Source: Planctomycetota bacterium
GTDB lineage: Bacteria > Planctomycetota > Planctomycetia > Pirellulales > PNKZ01
DNA length: 37,510 nucleotides
Reading direction: 5' to 3'
Assembly: GCA_018242585.1 (NCBI GenBank)
Contig: JAFEBQ010000020.1
Span: forward strand, 1-37,510
Position numbers and translations under genes: made by a program. How positions within the stretch are numbered: position 1 is the first letter of the stretch; each line of letters starts with the position of its first letter. Below, one piece after another: positions 8,501 through 17,735 of this stretch. The notes under the pieces were generated by a model that was not told the origin of the DNA, searched no databases, and saw nothing but the letters and a program-made list of their open reading frames with translations.

Positions 8501-8877
8501 GCTTTACCTTCTGTCGGCAATCGTCCGCGGCGCGGCAATCTGGCCGGCGCGAGTCTGATCGATATAGCGGCTGATCTGCAAAGGTGTCAACGCATCGCCA
8601 CCCGGCGCAGCTGCCCCAGGTTGGGTTTCCGGCGTCGACGAATGTTGTCATAGCTTAATTTCGACCGAAGTTACGGCTTAATTCGAGCGTACGCCCGGTC
8701 GGTTCGGTTGCGTAATCTAGCGAAGCCTCCGCCCCCACTTGTTAGGGCTGGCCGGGTGTCGACAGCGGGCCTCAATGACTCGCCTTGGCGCTGTTCGAGA
8801 GCCGCCGATCGCGAACCGCCGTCAATGCTAGCAGATCGCGACCTGGAATGCGTCGTAAAATCATGCTCCGCCGCATC

Positions 8878-8907
8878 TTGCCAGCTTTGGGGCTAATGGG
8901 CTAAAAT
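8878..8907 (+). promoter_or_regulatory. Candidate sigma70-type promoter for the ffh cluster
   Basis: TTGCCA at 8878-8883 and TAAAAT at 8902-8907 are separated by 18 bp. Four of six -35 bases and five of six -10 bases match consensus. It would give a leader of roughly 110 nt before ffh. Prediction by eye only. Confidence 0.45.
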
Positions 8908-8960
8908 CGTGGTTTCGCGCCGGCCAGCTATCAGCAGTCTGGATCAGCATACCGGCGCAT

Positions 8961-9017
8961 GCCTGCCCCCGTGGCAGGCTGGGTATCGTTCTTCCCCCCA
9001 ACAGGCCCCTCGCGGGG
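8961..9017 (+). promoter_or_regulatory. Two hairpins in the ffh leader
   Basis: GCCTGCC/GGCAGGC (8961-8967, 8973-8979) forms a perfect 7-bp stem with a 5-nt loop. CCCC/GGGG (9006-9009, 9014-9017) ends 7 nt before the ffh ATG and overlaps the place where a ribosome would bind. Regulation of ffh translation is an inference. Confidence 0.3.
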
Positions 9018-9024
9018 TCGGTCC

Positions 9025-10509
<1,485 letters not shown>

Positions 10510-10607
10510 CGCTGCAACCAGTAACCCTTGAGATTATCAGTACGCCGCGAACGACGTGCTGACCCTGAAAACCCCAGCCAGAGACCCGAGTAGTTCAGGA
10601 GAATCGT

Positions 10608-11030
10608 GTGCCAGTAGTCATTCGTATGAAGCAGATGGGACGGAAGCACCGTCAGTTTTTCCGCATTTGCGCCGCCAACTCGCGCAGCCCGCGCGACGGC
10701 CGCGTGATCGAGGAATTGGGCACCTATGACCCGGAGATTCCCGAGGTCGATGCCCGCGTGAATTGGAACGCCGAACGGGTGGCGTATTGGTTGAGCGTTG
10801 GCGCGCAGCCCAGCGTGAATATCAAGACGTTCATCAAGAAGTACGGCCAGCAAGGAACGCACCTCAAGGAGCAAGAGGCCGCTCGCCAGAAGCTGTCGCT
10901 GCCCAAGGTCGTGGGCCCCGCGCCGGCTCCGGTGTTCGTGCCAAGCAAAAAGTCCGAAGCAGCTCCGGCCGCCGAAGCTGCGCCCGAAGCACCTGCCCAG
11001 GAAGCCGAAGCCAGCGCCGAGAACGCCTAG
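10608..11030 (+). CDS. rpsP: 30S ribosomal protein S16
   Basis: 140 residues. The S16 core occupies residues 1-85: VVIRMKQMGRKHRQFFRI, then SPRDGRVIEELGTYDP and AERVAYWLSVGAQPS. The start is GTG, set by AGGAGA 5 bp upstream (10597-10602). An Ala/Pro/Glu-rich tail of about 45 residues (from about 95) extends beyond the core; such low-complexity tails occur in S16 of several phyla. It sits between ffh and trmD, with trmD starting 30 bp downstream. The usual rimM gene is missing from that spot. Confidence 0.97.
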   Translation: MPVVIRMKQMGRKHRQFFRICAANSRSPRDGRVIEELGTYDPEIPEVDARVNWNAERVAYWLSVGAQPSVNIKTFIKKYGQQGTHLKEQEAARQKLSLPKVVGPAPAPVFVPSKKSEAAPAAEAAPEAPAQEAEASAENA

Positions 11031-11060
11031 TCCCGTTCTTGTCGCCGGACCGCAACCGCC

Positions 11061-11759
11061 ATGCGATTCGATGTGCTGACCCTGTTTCCCGAAATGTTCT
11101 CGGGCTATGTGGGCCAAAGCATTTTGAAGCGGGCGATTGACCGCGGCTTGGTCGACGTGCGACTGCACGACCTGCGACGCTGGTCGCGCGACGAAAAGCA
11201 CCACAAGGTGGACGACCGCCCGTACGGCGGCGGCCCCGGCATGGTGCTGCAAGTCGAGCCGGTGGTCGACGCGGTCGAGGCGGTGCGATCCGAAGGGCCC
11301 GAGCCCGGCGGCCTGATCATGCTGTCCCCCCAGGGGCGGCGGCTCGATCAGCGGTTGGTCGAGGAGTTGGCCGCGCGGCGGCGATTGGTGCTGATGTGTG
11401 GTCGCTATGAGGGGTTCGACGAACGCGTCAAACTGGTTTTGCAGCCTGAAGAGATTTCGATCGGCGACTATGTGCTGGGCGGTGGGGAAGTCGCCGCGAT
11501 GGTTTTGATAGATGCCGTGGCCCGACTGGTCCCCGGCGCCTTAGGAGACGAACAAAGCAGCCGCGAAGACTCGTTCACGGGGGACGACCGGCTGCTGGAA
11601 TTTGCCCAATACACCCGGCCTCGCGTGTACCGAGGTCACGAAGTGCCTGCCGTACTACTGAGTGGCGACCACGAAGCCATCGCACGCTGGCGGCAAGAAC
11701 AACGCTTGGAACGAACGCGCCGCCGGCGCAATGAGCACGAAAAGGATTCACGATCATGA
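11061..11759 (+). CDS. trmD: tRNA (guanine-N1)-methyltransferase TrmD
   Basis: 232 residues. Makes m1G37 in tRNAs with a G at position 36, using S-adenosylmethionine, which prevents +1 frameshifting. Family landmarks are [13 protein letters not shown] at the start, [21 protein letters not shown], the knot-forming [13 protein letters not shown] and [11 protein letters not shown], and the SSREDSF segment. Acts as a cytoplasmic homodimer. Its TGA overlaps the ATG of rplS by 4 bp (ATGA), so the two are translationally coupled. Confidence 0.97.
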   Translation: MRFDVLTLFPEMFSGYVGQSILKRAIDRGLVDVRLHDLRRWSRDEKHHKVDDRPYGGGPGMVLQVEPVVDAVEAVRSEGPEPGGLIMLSPQGRRLDQRLVEELAARRRLVLMCGRYEGFDERVKLVLQPEEISIGDYVLGGGEVAAMVLIDAVARLVPGALGDEQSSREDSFTGDDRLLEFAQYTRPRVYRGHEVPAVLLSGDHEAIARWRQEQRLERTRRRRNEHEKDSRS

Positions 11760-12124
11760 GCCAGAAAATTCTCGAACTCGTCGAACAAAGCAGCCTCCGC
11801 GCGGACGTCCCGTCGTTTAACGTCGGCGACACCGTGGACGTTCACTTCCGCATTCTCGAAGGCGAGAAGGAACGCATCCAGATTTTCGGCGGCACCGTCA
11901 TCGCCAAGAGCGGCTCGGGCTCGCGCGAAATGTTCGTCGTCCGCCGCATCGTCCAAGGCGAAGGGGTCGAGCGCAAGTTCCCGATTCACTCGCCCCGCAT
12001 CGCCAAGGTGGAAGTCAAGCGCTCGGGCATTGTCCGCCGCGCCAAGCTGTACTTCCTCCGCGATCGCGTCGGCAAGGCAGTCCGTCTGCGCGAGCGCCGC
12101 AACGAAGCCACGACTGAGAAGTAA
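11756..12124 (+). CDS. rplS: 50S ribosomal protein L19
   Basis: 122 residues. Contains the L19 core: [52 protein letters not shown] and [16 protein letters not shown]19 lies at the 30S-50S interface. Its ATG overlaps the trmD stop in a 4-bp ATGA junction. It is the last gene of the ffh-rpsP-trmD-rplS cluster; a strong hairpin (12136-12171) follows its stop by 11 bp. Confidence 0.98.
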   Translation: MSQKILELVEQSSLRADVPSFNVGDTVDVHFRILEGEKERIQIFGGTVIAKSGSGSREMFVVRRIVQGEGVERKFPIHSPRIAKVEVKRSGIVRRAKLYFLRDRVGKAVRLRERRNEATTEK

Positions 12125-12135
12125 TCGCCCGCATG

Positions 12136-12171
12136 GATCGTTGCTTGGCGCGTTAGCGCCGCGCAACGATC
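12136..12171 (+). terminator. Hairpin after rplS, possible terminator
   Basis: GATCGTTGC (12136-12144) pairs with GCAACGATC (12163-12171) and an inner GGCGC/GCGCC stem closes on a GTTA loop, giving about 14 base pairs. No T-run follows, so it may be a 3'-end-stabilising hairpin or a REP-type element instead of an intrinsic terminator. Confidence 0.45.
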
Positions 12172-12195
12172 GAGCCCGCCGGCCAAGCGATAAAC

Positions 12196-12231
12196 ACCCC
12201 GCCCTTCCAGGGAGGGGCAGGGGGGAGGGTG
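12196..12231. repeat. C-rich/G-rich palindromic repeat, copy 2
   Basis: The arrangement ACACCCCGCCCTTCC, AGGGAGGGGCAGG, GGGGAGGGT matches copy 1 at 7221-7257 with a few substitutions that weaken the stem. Intergenic, between rplS and the MnmE-like gene. Confidence 0.65.
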
Positions 12232-12308
12232 ACGAGCGTCAATCTCGCGCAACCGCGCGCTCAGCCATCGGCACAAAGCGCTAGCGCGCTATATTCGGCG
12301 CGCACCCC

Positions 12309-13451
12309 ATGAGCCCGCCGTCCCCCGACACTGTCTGCGCGTTGCTCACCGGCTCGGGTCGCGGGGCCATCGCCACGGTCGCCGTCCAAGGGCCACAAGC
12401 CGCCGAGGTTGTCGCCTCGCGTTTCCTGCCGCTGGCCCGTCGGCCTTGGCTCGGCGAACCGGTCGGCCGCGTCTCGGTCGGCCACTGGGGGAGCCGCGAG
12501 GGGGAAGAACTCGTCGTCTGTCGCCGGGCCTGCGACCTGGTCGAGATTCACGGCCACGGCGGGGCGCTCGCTTCGGCGACGATTATCAATTCGCTTGTCG
12601 CGGCCGGCTGTCGCTCGATCAGCGCCGTCGAATGGCTCGCCCGGCAACCATTGGTGCCGATCGAGCGCGCCGCGACGCTGGCCCTTTCGCGCGCTCCGAC
12701 GCGCCGCGCCGCCGGTATCTTGCTCGATCAGCAACAAGGTGCCCTAAGCCAAGCGCTGCGGCAAATCGTGGCGCTGATTGGCGCGCGTCAAACGACCGCG
12801 GCCGCGCAACAGATCGCGGTGCTGTTGGCTTTTCAACAATTGGGCCTTCATCTGGTCGAGCCGTTTCGCGTGGTGCTGGCTGGGCCGCCCAATGCAGGCA
12901 AGAGTAGTCTGCTGAACGCCTTGGTCGGCCACCAGCGGGCGATCGTTTCGCCCACGCCCGGCACCACGCGCGACGCGGTAACCTCGCTGACGGCCATCGA
13001 CGGTTGGCCGGTCGAACTGGTCGACACGGCCGGCCTGCGCACCAGCGACGACACGCTCGAACAAGCCGGCATGTCGCTGAGCCAAAGCAATCTGGATACG
13101 GCCGACCTGCGCGTGCTGGTCTTCGACCGCTCGCGGCCCTGGACCTCGGACGACGCAGTCCTGGCAACGGCCTGGCCCGACGCAGTGGTGGTGATGAACA
13201 AGTCCGACCTGCCGGCCGACCCGCAACCGCGCCTGCGGGGAATCGACGTCAGCGCCCGAACGGGCGCGGAGCTCGACACACTGATCGCGACGCTAGCAGC
13301 GAGGCTCGTCCTAGCGCCTCCTGCGGTTGGCGCTGCCGTGCCGTTCACGGCCGAGCAGTTCGCCGCGATTGGCGCTGTCGCTACCGCGCTCGAACGTGAC
13401 GATTTTCAGCAGGCCGTTACCGTGATCGAGCAGTTGCTAGCGGACAGTTGA
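12309..13451 (+). CDS. MnmE/TrmE-like GTPase, short form lacking the C-terminal Cys motif
   Basis: 380 residues against about 450 for standard MnmE. MnmE with MnmG installs the carboxymethylaminomethyl group on U34 of certain tRNAs. The N-terminal part (1-115) resembles the MnmE tetrahydrofolate-binding domain (SGRGAIATVAVQGPQA; DLVEIHGHGG). A helical region follows, then the inserted G domain: GPPNAGKSS (G1, 192-200), SPTPGTTRD (G2), DTAGLR (G3, 239-244), NKSDL (G4, 297-301) and VSAR (G5). The ending QQAVTVIEQLLADS lacks the C-terminal C-x-G-K motif whose Cys is important in MnmE. The first helical domain also looks shortened. No ribosome-binding site is obvious; TATATT at 12290-12295 could be a -10 close to the ATG. 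It could be this organism's MnmE or a paralogue with another role. Confidence 0.82.
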   Translation: MSPPSPDTVCALLTGSGRGAIATVAVQGPQAAEVVASRFLPLARRPWLGEPVGRVSVGHWGSREGEELVVCRRACDLVEIHGHGGALASATIINSLVAAGCRSISAVEWLARQPLVPIERAATLALSRAPTRRAAGILLDQQQGALSQALRQIVALIGARQTTAAAQQIAVLLAFQQLGLHLVEPFRVVLAGPPNAGKSSLLNALVGHQRAIVSPTPGTTRDAVTSLTAIDGWPVELVDTAGLRTSDDTLEQAGMSLSQSNLDTADLRVLVFDRSRPWTSDDAVLATAWPDAVVVMNKSDLPADPQPRLRGIDVSARTGAELDTLIATLAARLVLAPPAVGAAVPFTAEQFAAIGAVATALERDDFQQAVTVIEQLLADS

Positions 13452-13614
13452 TCCGCCAGCCCCCCGCGCGGCAAGCGATTCGTATTTACGCGCCGAACCC
13501 TTTACGGCATATTTCCTTTCCGTCGCGGCCGGTGTCTGGCACGAGCCGGCTTGCGAACCGTTGGGCGATGGATCGCTCGGCAGGTAGCGACTCGTAGAGC
13601 AAGGGACTGCACCG

Positions 13615-15558
13615 ATGCCGCGCTCTGGCGCAAGCGCAATCACGCTCGTCACCGCGCTGGTCTGGGCCTGCCTGGTCGCCGGCACAAGCGCGCAACCGCC
13701 GCAGGTCGAGCCGCTGCCTCCATTTTCGCCGAGCGCGCCTCCTGCCGCGCCCGTCGCCACGTTATCTCCGCCGACGGCACTACCTCCAGTTGCTCCCGCG
13801 CCGCTCGCTCCGCCAGCCCCTGTAACGGTCACAGCACCGGCGACCGTCAGCGCACCGACTTCGACAAACCTCACCGCAACCGAAACGCCGGTTGAGTTGA
13901 TGCCGGTCACGTTTCATGGCGTGGTGCTGGGCACCGCCACAACGGACGTGGTGAGCCGACTGTGGGGCGCACCGGTGCGGACCACGCGCAGCGGCACCGC
14001 AACGCTGAACACCTACAACGTCGCGCCGTTCGAGCGCATCGAAGTCACCTTCGTCGGCGGCAAGGCGTTGTCGATCGCGATCTACCTAAAGCAAGTTTTC
14101 GCTCCCGAAGTCCTCGCCCAGCAGTTCGAGCTGTTGAAGCTCGAACCGGTCGAGGTCAGCGACGAGCATGGCAAGCCCGTCGGCATCGCGTACCCCGAGC
14201 GAGGCGTCGCCCTGGCGCTGGCCACCGAAGTGGCGGGCCGACAGGTGGGACGTATTGTGCTCGATTGCATTGACGCCGATCCGTTCGTGCTGCGGGCCGA
14301 GTCACGACTAGCGACCAATCTGACCGGCTGCTTCGAGGATTTGACCACGGCGCTTCGGCTGGAACCAAATCATGCCCAGGGGCTCGTGCTGCAATGCCTG
14401 GCGCTCGATCGGGCGGGGCGCTATCAGGAACTTGCTGAAACGGCCCCCAAGGCGCTGGCGGTTTCGCCCGACGCGGTGCCGATCTATTTGCAGTTGGCCC
14501 GCGCGCAAGCCCGCTTGAATCACTACCAGCCGGCGCTGAACACCGTGCAACAAGCGCTCGCCAAAGTCGCCGAACAACCCGAGCAACATGCCGCGGCGCT
14601 GGTCACGCTGGCCGACATCATCGCCGATGGGCCGAAGCACGATTATCCGCTGGCGCTTGACTATCGAATGCAAGCGATCGCTCGGGCCGAGCCGTTCCTG
14701 GCCGATCAGCGCGTGGCCGTACGCCGCGTCGCGCACCAGGCCACGCTCAACGCCTTCCTGGGGGCGGCCAACGACATCGCCCGCGGCTCTTGGAAAAACA
14801 AAGCCGAGACGGTCAATCGCTGGCTCGAACGGGCGTATCAACTGGCCAACCAGTCGACCGCGCCGGCCGAGTTGACCGCCGATCGGATCATTTATTGCTG
14901 CCGCTCGCTGGCGGCGTGCGCGGCGCTGCAAGGGCAGCTCAATCCCCAGCCGTGGGTCGATGGACTGCTGGTCGAAGGGCGCAAACGCCAGGCGCAGGTC
15001 CACGACCCGTTGCTGGCCCACCGGCAAGCGTGCGAACTGGGCGTGGCCATGTGCGACGCGATGCAAGCCTTTCAGTACCGAGGCGATCGTGAAGCGGCGC
15101 TTCGCGCGGGTGGCACGGCGGTCAGCCTGTTGCAACCTGTCGCCGCGGCGCATGACGAGTTGAGCGCGATGGCCCGGGTTTACTTCCGGCTGGGCTCGAT
15201 CCACGCCTTGTCCACGAACGATCACACCCAGGCGGTCGCCTGGTACGACAAAGCAGGCGAGGTCTTCGCGCGCTTGGACGAGGCCAGCGCGCCCGAGGCG
15301 GCGCTCGCCCAGGGCGAGTCGCTGATCAGCATGGGCGTCTCCTACTGGGCGGTCGGCCAGCAACAGCGCGCCGAGGAACTGACCCAGCGGGGCGTGCAAA
15401 TGATCGAGGGGGTCGTCGCCGATGGCCATGCCAGCCGCCAAGCGCTGAGCGTCCCCTACGCGAATCTGGCGGCGATTCACCGCCATTTGGGCCGCGACGA
15501 GTCGGCCCGCAACTACACCGAAATGGCGGCCAAGATCAAGGCCGAGTCGGTGCGCTAA
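13615..15558 (+). CDS. Exported TPR-repeat protein with Pro-rich linker
   Basis: 647 residues. A signal peptide (about 1-26, ending GTSAQ) leads into a Pro/Ala/Val-rich linker (about 27-90). A beta-rich segment follows (about 95-210; FHGVVLGTATTDVVSRLWGA, then TYNVAPFERIEVTFVGGK) that recalls SmpA/BamE-like folds. From about 220 to the end there are alpha-helical TPR-type repeats (ALRLEPNHAQGLVLQCLALD; ARAQARLNHYQPALNTVQQAL; NLAAIHRHLGRDESARNYTE). AAGGGA about 9 bp upstream supports the ATG at 13615. It is probably an envelope scaffold; the partner is unknown. It stands 163 bp after the MnmE-like gene. Confidence 0.8.
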   Translation: MPRSGASAITLVTALVWACLVAGTSAQPPQVEPLPPFSPSAPPAAPVATLSPPTALPPVAPAPLAPPAPVTVTAPATVSAPTSTNLTATETPVELMPVTFHGVVLGTATTDVVSRLWGAPVRTTRSGTATLNTYNVAPFERIEVTFVGGKALSIAIYLKQVFAPEVLAQQFELLKLEPVEVSDEHGKPVGIAYPERGVALALATEVAGRQVGRIVLDCIDADPFVLRAESRLATNLTGCFEDLTTALRLEPNHAQGLVLQCLALDRAGRYQELAETAPKALAVSPDAVPIYLQLARAQARLNHYQPALNTVQQALAKVAEQPEQHAAALVTLADIIADGPKHDYPLALDYRMQAIARAEPFLADQRVAVRRVAHQATLNAFLGAANDIARGSWKNKAETVNRWLERAYQLANQSTAPAELTADRIIYCCRSLAACAALQGQLNPQPWVDGLLVEGRKRQAQVHDPLLAHRQACELGVAMCDAMQAFQYRGDREAALRAGGTAVSLLQPVAAAHDELSAMARVYFRLGSIHALSTNDHTQAVAWYDKAGEVFARLDEASAPEAALAQGESLISMGVSYWAVGQQQRAEELTQRGVQMIEGVVADGHASRQALSVPYANLAAIHRHLGRDESARNYTEMAAKIKAESVR

Positions 15559-15623
15559 CCGGCGTCTGCCGCACGCTTTGCGAACGTGCGTTCGGCTATT
15601 CGCCCCTCTTCCGCTGGGGTTCG

Positions 15624-15651
15624 TTGACGGTCGGGCCGGCGTCCCTATAAT
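15624..15651 (+). promoter_or_regulatory. Strong sigma70-type promoter for trxA
   Basis: TTGACG (15624-15629) and a perfect TATAAT (15646-15651) are separated by 16 bp, the best promoter match in the window. Transcription would start near 15658 and give a leader of about 140 nt before trxA. The leader has no long hairpin that I can see. Confidence 0.72.
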
Positions 15652-15796
15652 TCCGACATCGCGCCACCAGAGTTTACGCATTTCAAGTAACTGGTCGGCA
15701 TTGCGCGGCGGATTGGCCGATGGTGACTACTGAACCATTGCCCACGCGCCAGCGTAGTTATCGGCGAGGAATTAACCCGCGAGGAGATCGGCGATC

Positions 15797-16126
15797 ATGG
15801 CTGCCAATGTTATCGAGCTGACCGACCAGAACTTTCAAACCGAGGTGCTGCAGTCGTCAGAGCCGGTGCTGGTCGATTTCTGGGCGCCGTGGTGCGGACC
15901 TTGCCGCATGATCGCTCCGTTGATCGAAGAGCTGGCCACCCAATACCAGGGCTCGGTCAAGGTCGGCAAGGTGAACGTCGACGACAATCCGTCGGCCGCC
16001 AACAGCTACGGCGTGCAGAGCATTCCCACGCTGATGGTGTTCAAGGGCGGCGACGTGGTCGAGCGGTTCGTGGGCGTGCAGCCCAAGGCCCGCATCCAAG
16101 CCGCGCTGGACGAAGCCAAGGTCTAA
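15797..16126 (+). CDS. trxA: Thioredoxin
   Basis: 109 residues, full length for a cytoplasmic thioredoxin. The active site WCGPC is at residues 32-36 (C33, C36) within [15 protein letters not shown]. Conserved D27, the KVNVDDNP segment and the cis-proline in [10 protein letters not shown] are present. It reduces protein disulfides using electrons from thioredoxin reductase, which is not in the window. GAGGAG about 10 bp upstream supports the ATG. Monocistronic, behind the promoter at 15624. Confidence 0.97.
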   Translation: MAANVIELTDQNFQTEVLQSSEPVLVDFWAPWCGPCRMIAPLIEELATQYQGSVKVGKVNVDDNPSAANSYGVQSIPTLMVFKGGDVVERFVGVQPKARIQAALDEAKV

Positions 16127-16201
16127 GCGCTTCGGCTTGGGCCAACACGGCCACCCAATCGAATCTGGCGCGCCGGCTCCTACATCTTCATCTTCGGGTG
16201 C

Positions 16202-16230
16202 CATGCTCAAGGCCTTAAGCCTTGAGCATG
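16202..16230. repeat. REP-like palindrome after trxA
   Basis: CATGCTCAAGGC (16202-16213) and GCCTTGAGCATG (16219-16230) form a perfect 12-bp stem with a 5-nt loop. A degenerate relative (ACGCTCACGCC...GGGCTTGAGCGT) lies at 17709-17735. Both sit next to copies of the 28-bp direct repeat, so palindrome and direct repeat appear to be parts of one intergenic repeat unit. It may also end trxA transcripts. Confidence 0.6.
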
Positions 16231-16231
16231 C

Positions 16232-16259
16232 CGGTACACGCTTCGCACGCTCAAGCCTT
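16232..16259 (+). repeat. 28-bp direct repeat, left copy
   Basis: Begins CGGTACACGCTTCGCACGCT and recurs at 17694-17721 with a single mismatch. The two copies bracket the whole RAYT plus IS4 remnant region. They could be relics of the insertion process or independent copies of a dispersed repeat. Confidence 0.65.
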
Positions 16260-16270
16260 CCGAGGCTGGC

Positions 16271-16443
16271 GAATCGAAAAAGGTGTCAGGAACCGTTTTC
16301 TTGACGGACACGTTGCTTCTCGCTAGCCTGACGGCATGGGACGTCCCTTACGAGCAGAATCGAAAAAGGTGTCAGGAACCGTTTTCTTGACGGACACGTT
16401 GCTTCTCGCTAGCCTGACGGCATGGGACGTCCCTTACGAGCAG
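16271..16443 (+). repeat. 86-bp perfect tandem duplication
   Basis: Two head-to-tail copies with a period of 86 bp (16271-16356 and 16357-16442; base 16443 also matches). Each copy contains the 19-bp terminal sequence and the transposase ATG with its first codons. Because 86 is not a multiple of three, the upstream ATG at 16336 opens a frame different from the transposase frame. Confidence 0.9.
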
Positions 16444-17105
16444 CCGAAGGCGGATACGTTTATCACGTGCTCAATCGCGCCAATGCGCGGATGACGATCT
16501 TCGACGACGAGGCCGATTACGAAGCCTTCGAAAAGGCGCTCTGGGAGGCGGTCGAACGCACGAAGACGCGGCTGCTTTCCTATTGCGTGATGCCGAACCA
16601 CTGGCACCTGGTCGTCTGGCCGCGCCAGGACGGAGAACTGTCGCGGTTCGTTGGCTGGCTGACGCTGACCCACACCCAGCGTTGGCACGCTCACCGCCGC
16701 TCGACCGGCTCGGGCCATTTGTACCAGGGGCGATTCAAGTCGTTTCCGATCCAGGAGGACGACCATCTTTACACGGCCGGTCGCTACGTCGAGCGCAACG
16801 CGCTGCGAGCGCGATTGGTCCGTCGCGCCGAGGATTGGCGTTGGTGCAGCTTGTTTCGCTGGCTGCGTGGATCGGCGGAGGACAAGGCGCTACTGGCATC
16901 CTGGCCAGTGCCTCGCAAGGCGAGTTGGACCGAGTATGTGAACGCTCCTCAGACCGAGGCCGAACTGCTGGCGATTCGTCGCAGCGTGAGCCGCGGCAAT
17001 CCGCTGGGTGACGAGTCATGGAGCGATCGTGCCGTCCGGCGACTGGGCTTGGAATCGACCCTGCGTGCCCAGGGCAGGCCCAAGAAAATGGAATTCGGTT
17101 CCTGA
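16422..17105 (+). CDS. REP-associated tyrosine transposase (Y1_Tnp family, RAYT)
   Basis: 227 residues. The N-terminus MGRPLRAAEGGYVYHVLNRA is typical of RAYT proteins. The metal-binding HUH-type motif is PNHWHLV (H60, H62), followed by SGHLYQGRFKSFPI and the catalytic-tyrosine region RYVERNALRARLV with candidate Y122. These enzymes nick and rejoin single-stranded DNA at REP hairpins. The reading frame is intact and full length, so the protein may be functional. The stop codon lies inside the right inverted repeat. The start is within the second copy of the 86-bp duplication. Confidence 0.92.
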   Translation: MGRPLRAAEGGYVYHVLNRANARMTIFDDEADYEAFEKALWEAVERTKTRLLSYCVMPNHWHLVVWPRQDGELSRFVGWLTLTHTQRWHAHRRSTGSGHLYQGRFKSFPIQEDDHLYTAGRYVERNALRARLVRRAEDWRWCSLFRWLRGSAEDKALLASWPVPRKASWTEYVNAPQTEAELLAIRRSVSRGNPLGDESWSDRAVRRLGLESTLRAQGRPKKMEFGS

Positions 17106-17116
17106 CACCTTTTTTC

Positions 17117-17482
17117 CCTCGAACCGTCGACGATGAACAGCCGATGCCCCAGCCAGCGGCCCGTCTCGCGGACGCATTCGGCCATCCGCGCGGTCGATTG
17201 TGTCAACAGCGTTTGCAACGCCTCGCACCGCAGTCGACCGCGGGCCTCGCAATAGGCCGAGCCGGTCACGTCACGCTGGGCCAGACGCGGCACGGCGTTG
17301 CAGGCCACGTTGCCCCACAGCACTTGCAACAGAAATAACTTCACCGTGACGACTGGATCGAGCTTGCGATCCCGCCACGTGTGCCCCGCCGCGACGCACG
17401 CGCGACGAATCGCCGCGTCGTCCAATTCCGCTTGCCAACTTTGTTTCAACCGCTCGACCGCGCCGCTGATGACACCGAACAT
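17117..17482 (-). pseudogene. 5' remnant of an IS4-family DDE transposase
   Basis: About 122 codons remain, from the ATG at 17482. The text (RLKQSWQAELDDAAIRRACVA; HTWRDRKLDPVVTVKLFLLQ; GSAYCEARGRL) matches the N-terminal region of the IS4-type transposases common in Planctomycetes. It ends at LFIVDGS, where the first catalytic Asp lies, and then runs directly into the inverted-repeat end of the RAYT element. The rest of the transposase, which should lie to the left, is absent beyond the RAYT element too. The gene is therefore truncated, probably by insertion plus deletion. Confidence 0.8.
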
Positions 17483-17618
17483 GCTCGCGCCTCCGAACGA
17501 ACCGTGATGACGACCCGTTCGTTCTACGCAGCCAACACAAAACCTCGCGATGGCTTTGACGCGACAGCAACGCTTAGCCGTTGCCACTCAAGAAACTGCG
17601 GCTATCTTGATGCCATTC

Positions 17619-17646
17619 GTGTCAGGAACCGTTTCGGTGACGAAAC
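17619..17646 (+). repeat. Solo RAYT-end sequence with hairpin
   Basis: GTGTCAGGAACCGTTT repeats the left-end sequence of the RAYT element about 500 bp from its right end. It is fused to a 6-bp stem GTTTCG/CGAAAC with loop GTGA. This is the arrangement expected of a solo REP-type target or relic. Confidence 0.6.
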
Positions 17647-17693
17647 GATAAAAAGCTCCTGGCATCTTCCTCTTCTAACATCTTCCCCCTTCG

Positions 17694-17735
17694 CGGTACA
17701 CGCTTCGCACGCTCACGCCTTAGGGGCTTGAGCGT
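17694..17735. repeat. 28-bp direct repeat, right copy, with REP-like palindrome
   Basis: 17694-17721 repeats 16232-16259 with one mismatch. It overlaps an imperfect palindrome, ACGCTCACGCC and GGGCTTGAGCGT, related to the palindrome at 16202-16230. Confidence 0.6.

Larger units (their letters stand above)
8501..9024. other. Non-coding gap upstream of ffh
   Basis: This 524-bp gap holds the candidate ffh promoter (8878-8907), two leader hairpins (8961-9017) and a direct repeat GCTTAATTTCGA / GCTTAATTCGA starting near 8653 and 8676 (about 23 bp apart). I looked for the SRP RNA signature (GGAAGGAAGCA-like loop) here because ffh is adjacent, and did not find it. No gene seen. Confidence 0.45.
16271..17117 (+). 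mobile_element. RAYT (IS200/IS605-related) element with inverted-repeat ends and duplicated left end
   Basis: The left end carries the 19-bp sequence AAAAAGGTGTCAGGAACCG at 16277-16295 and again at 16363-16381. The right end carries its exact inverse at 17096-17114. The first 86 bp are tandemly duplicated (16271-16356 and 16357-16442, no mismatch seen), and the duplication runs through the transposase start codon. The right inverted repeat contains the transposase stop codon. REP-associated tyrosine transposases are single-copy relatives of IS200 whose ends are REP palindromes. Boundaries are estimated to within a few bases. A partial further copy of the end sequence lies at 17619. Confidence 0.75.

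Noticed and set aside
8501..9024. SRP RNA gene next to ffh
   Set aside because: The conserved loop signature was looked for and not found.
14308..15681. 457-codon open frame antisense to the TPR gene
   Set aside because: Low-complexity Arg/Gly/Leu product; the sense frame has signal peptide and TPR repeats.
16336..16421. Upstream start for the RAYT transposase at the first copy of the duplication
   Set aside because: The 86-bp period shifts the frame, so the ATG at 16336 does not read into the transposase.
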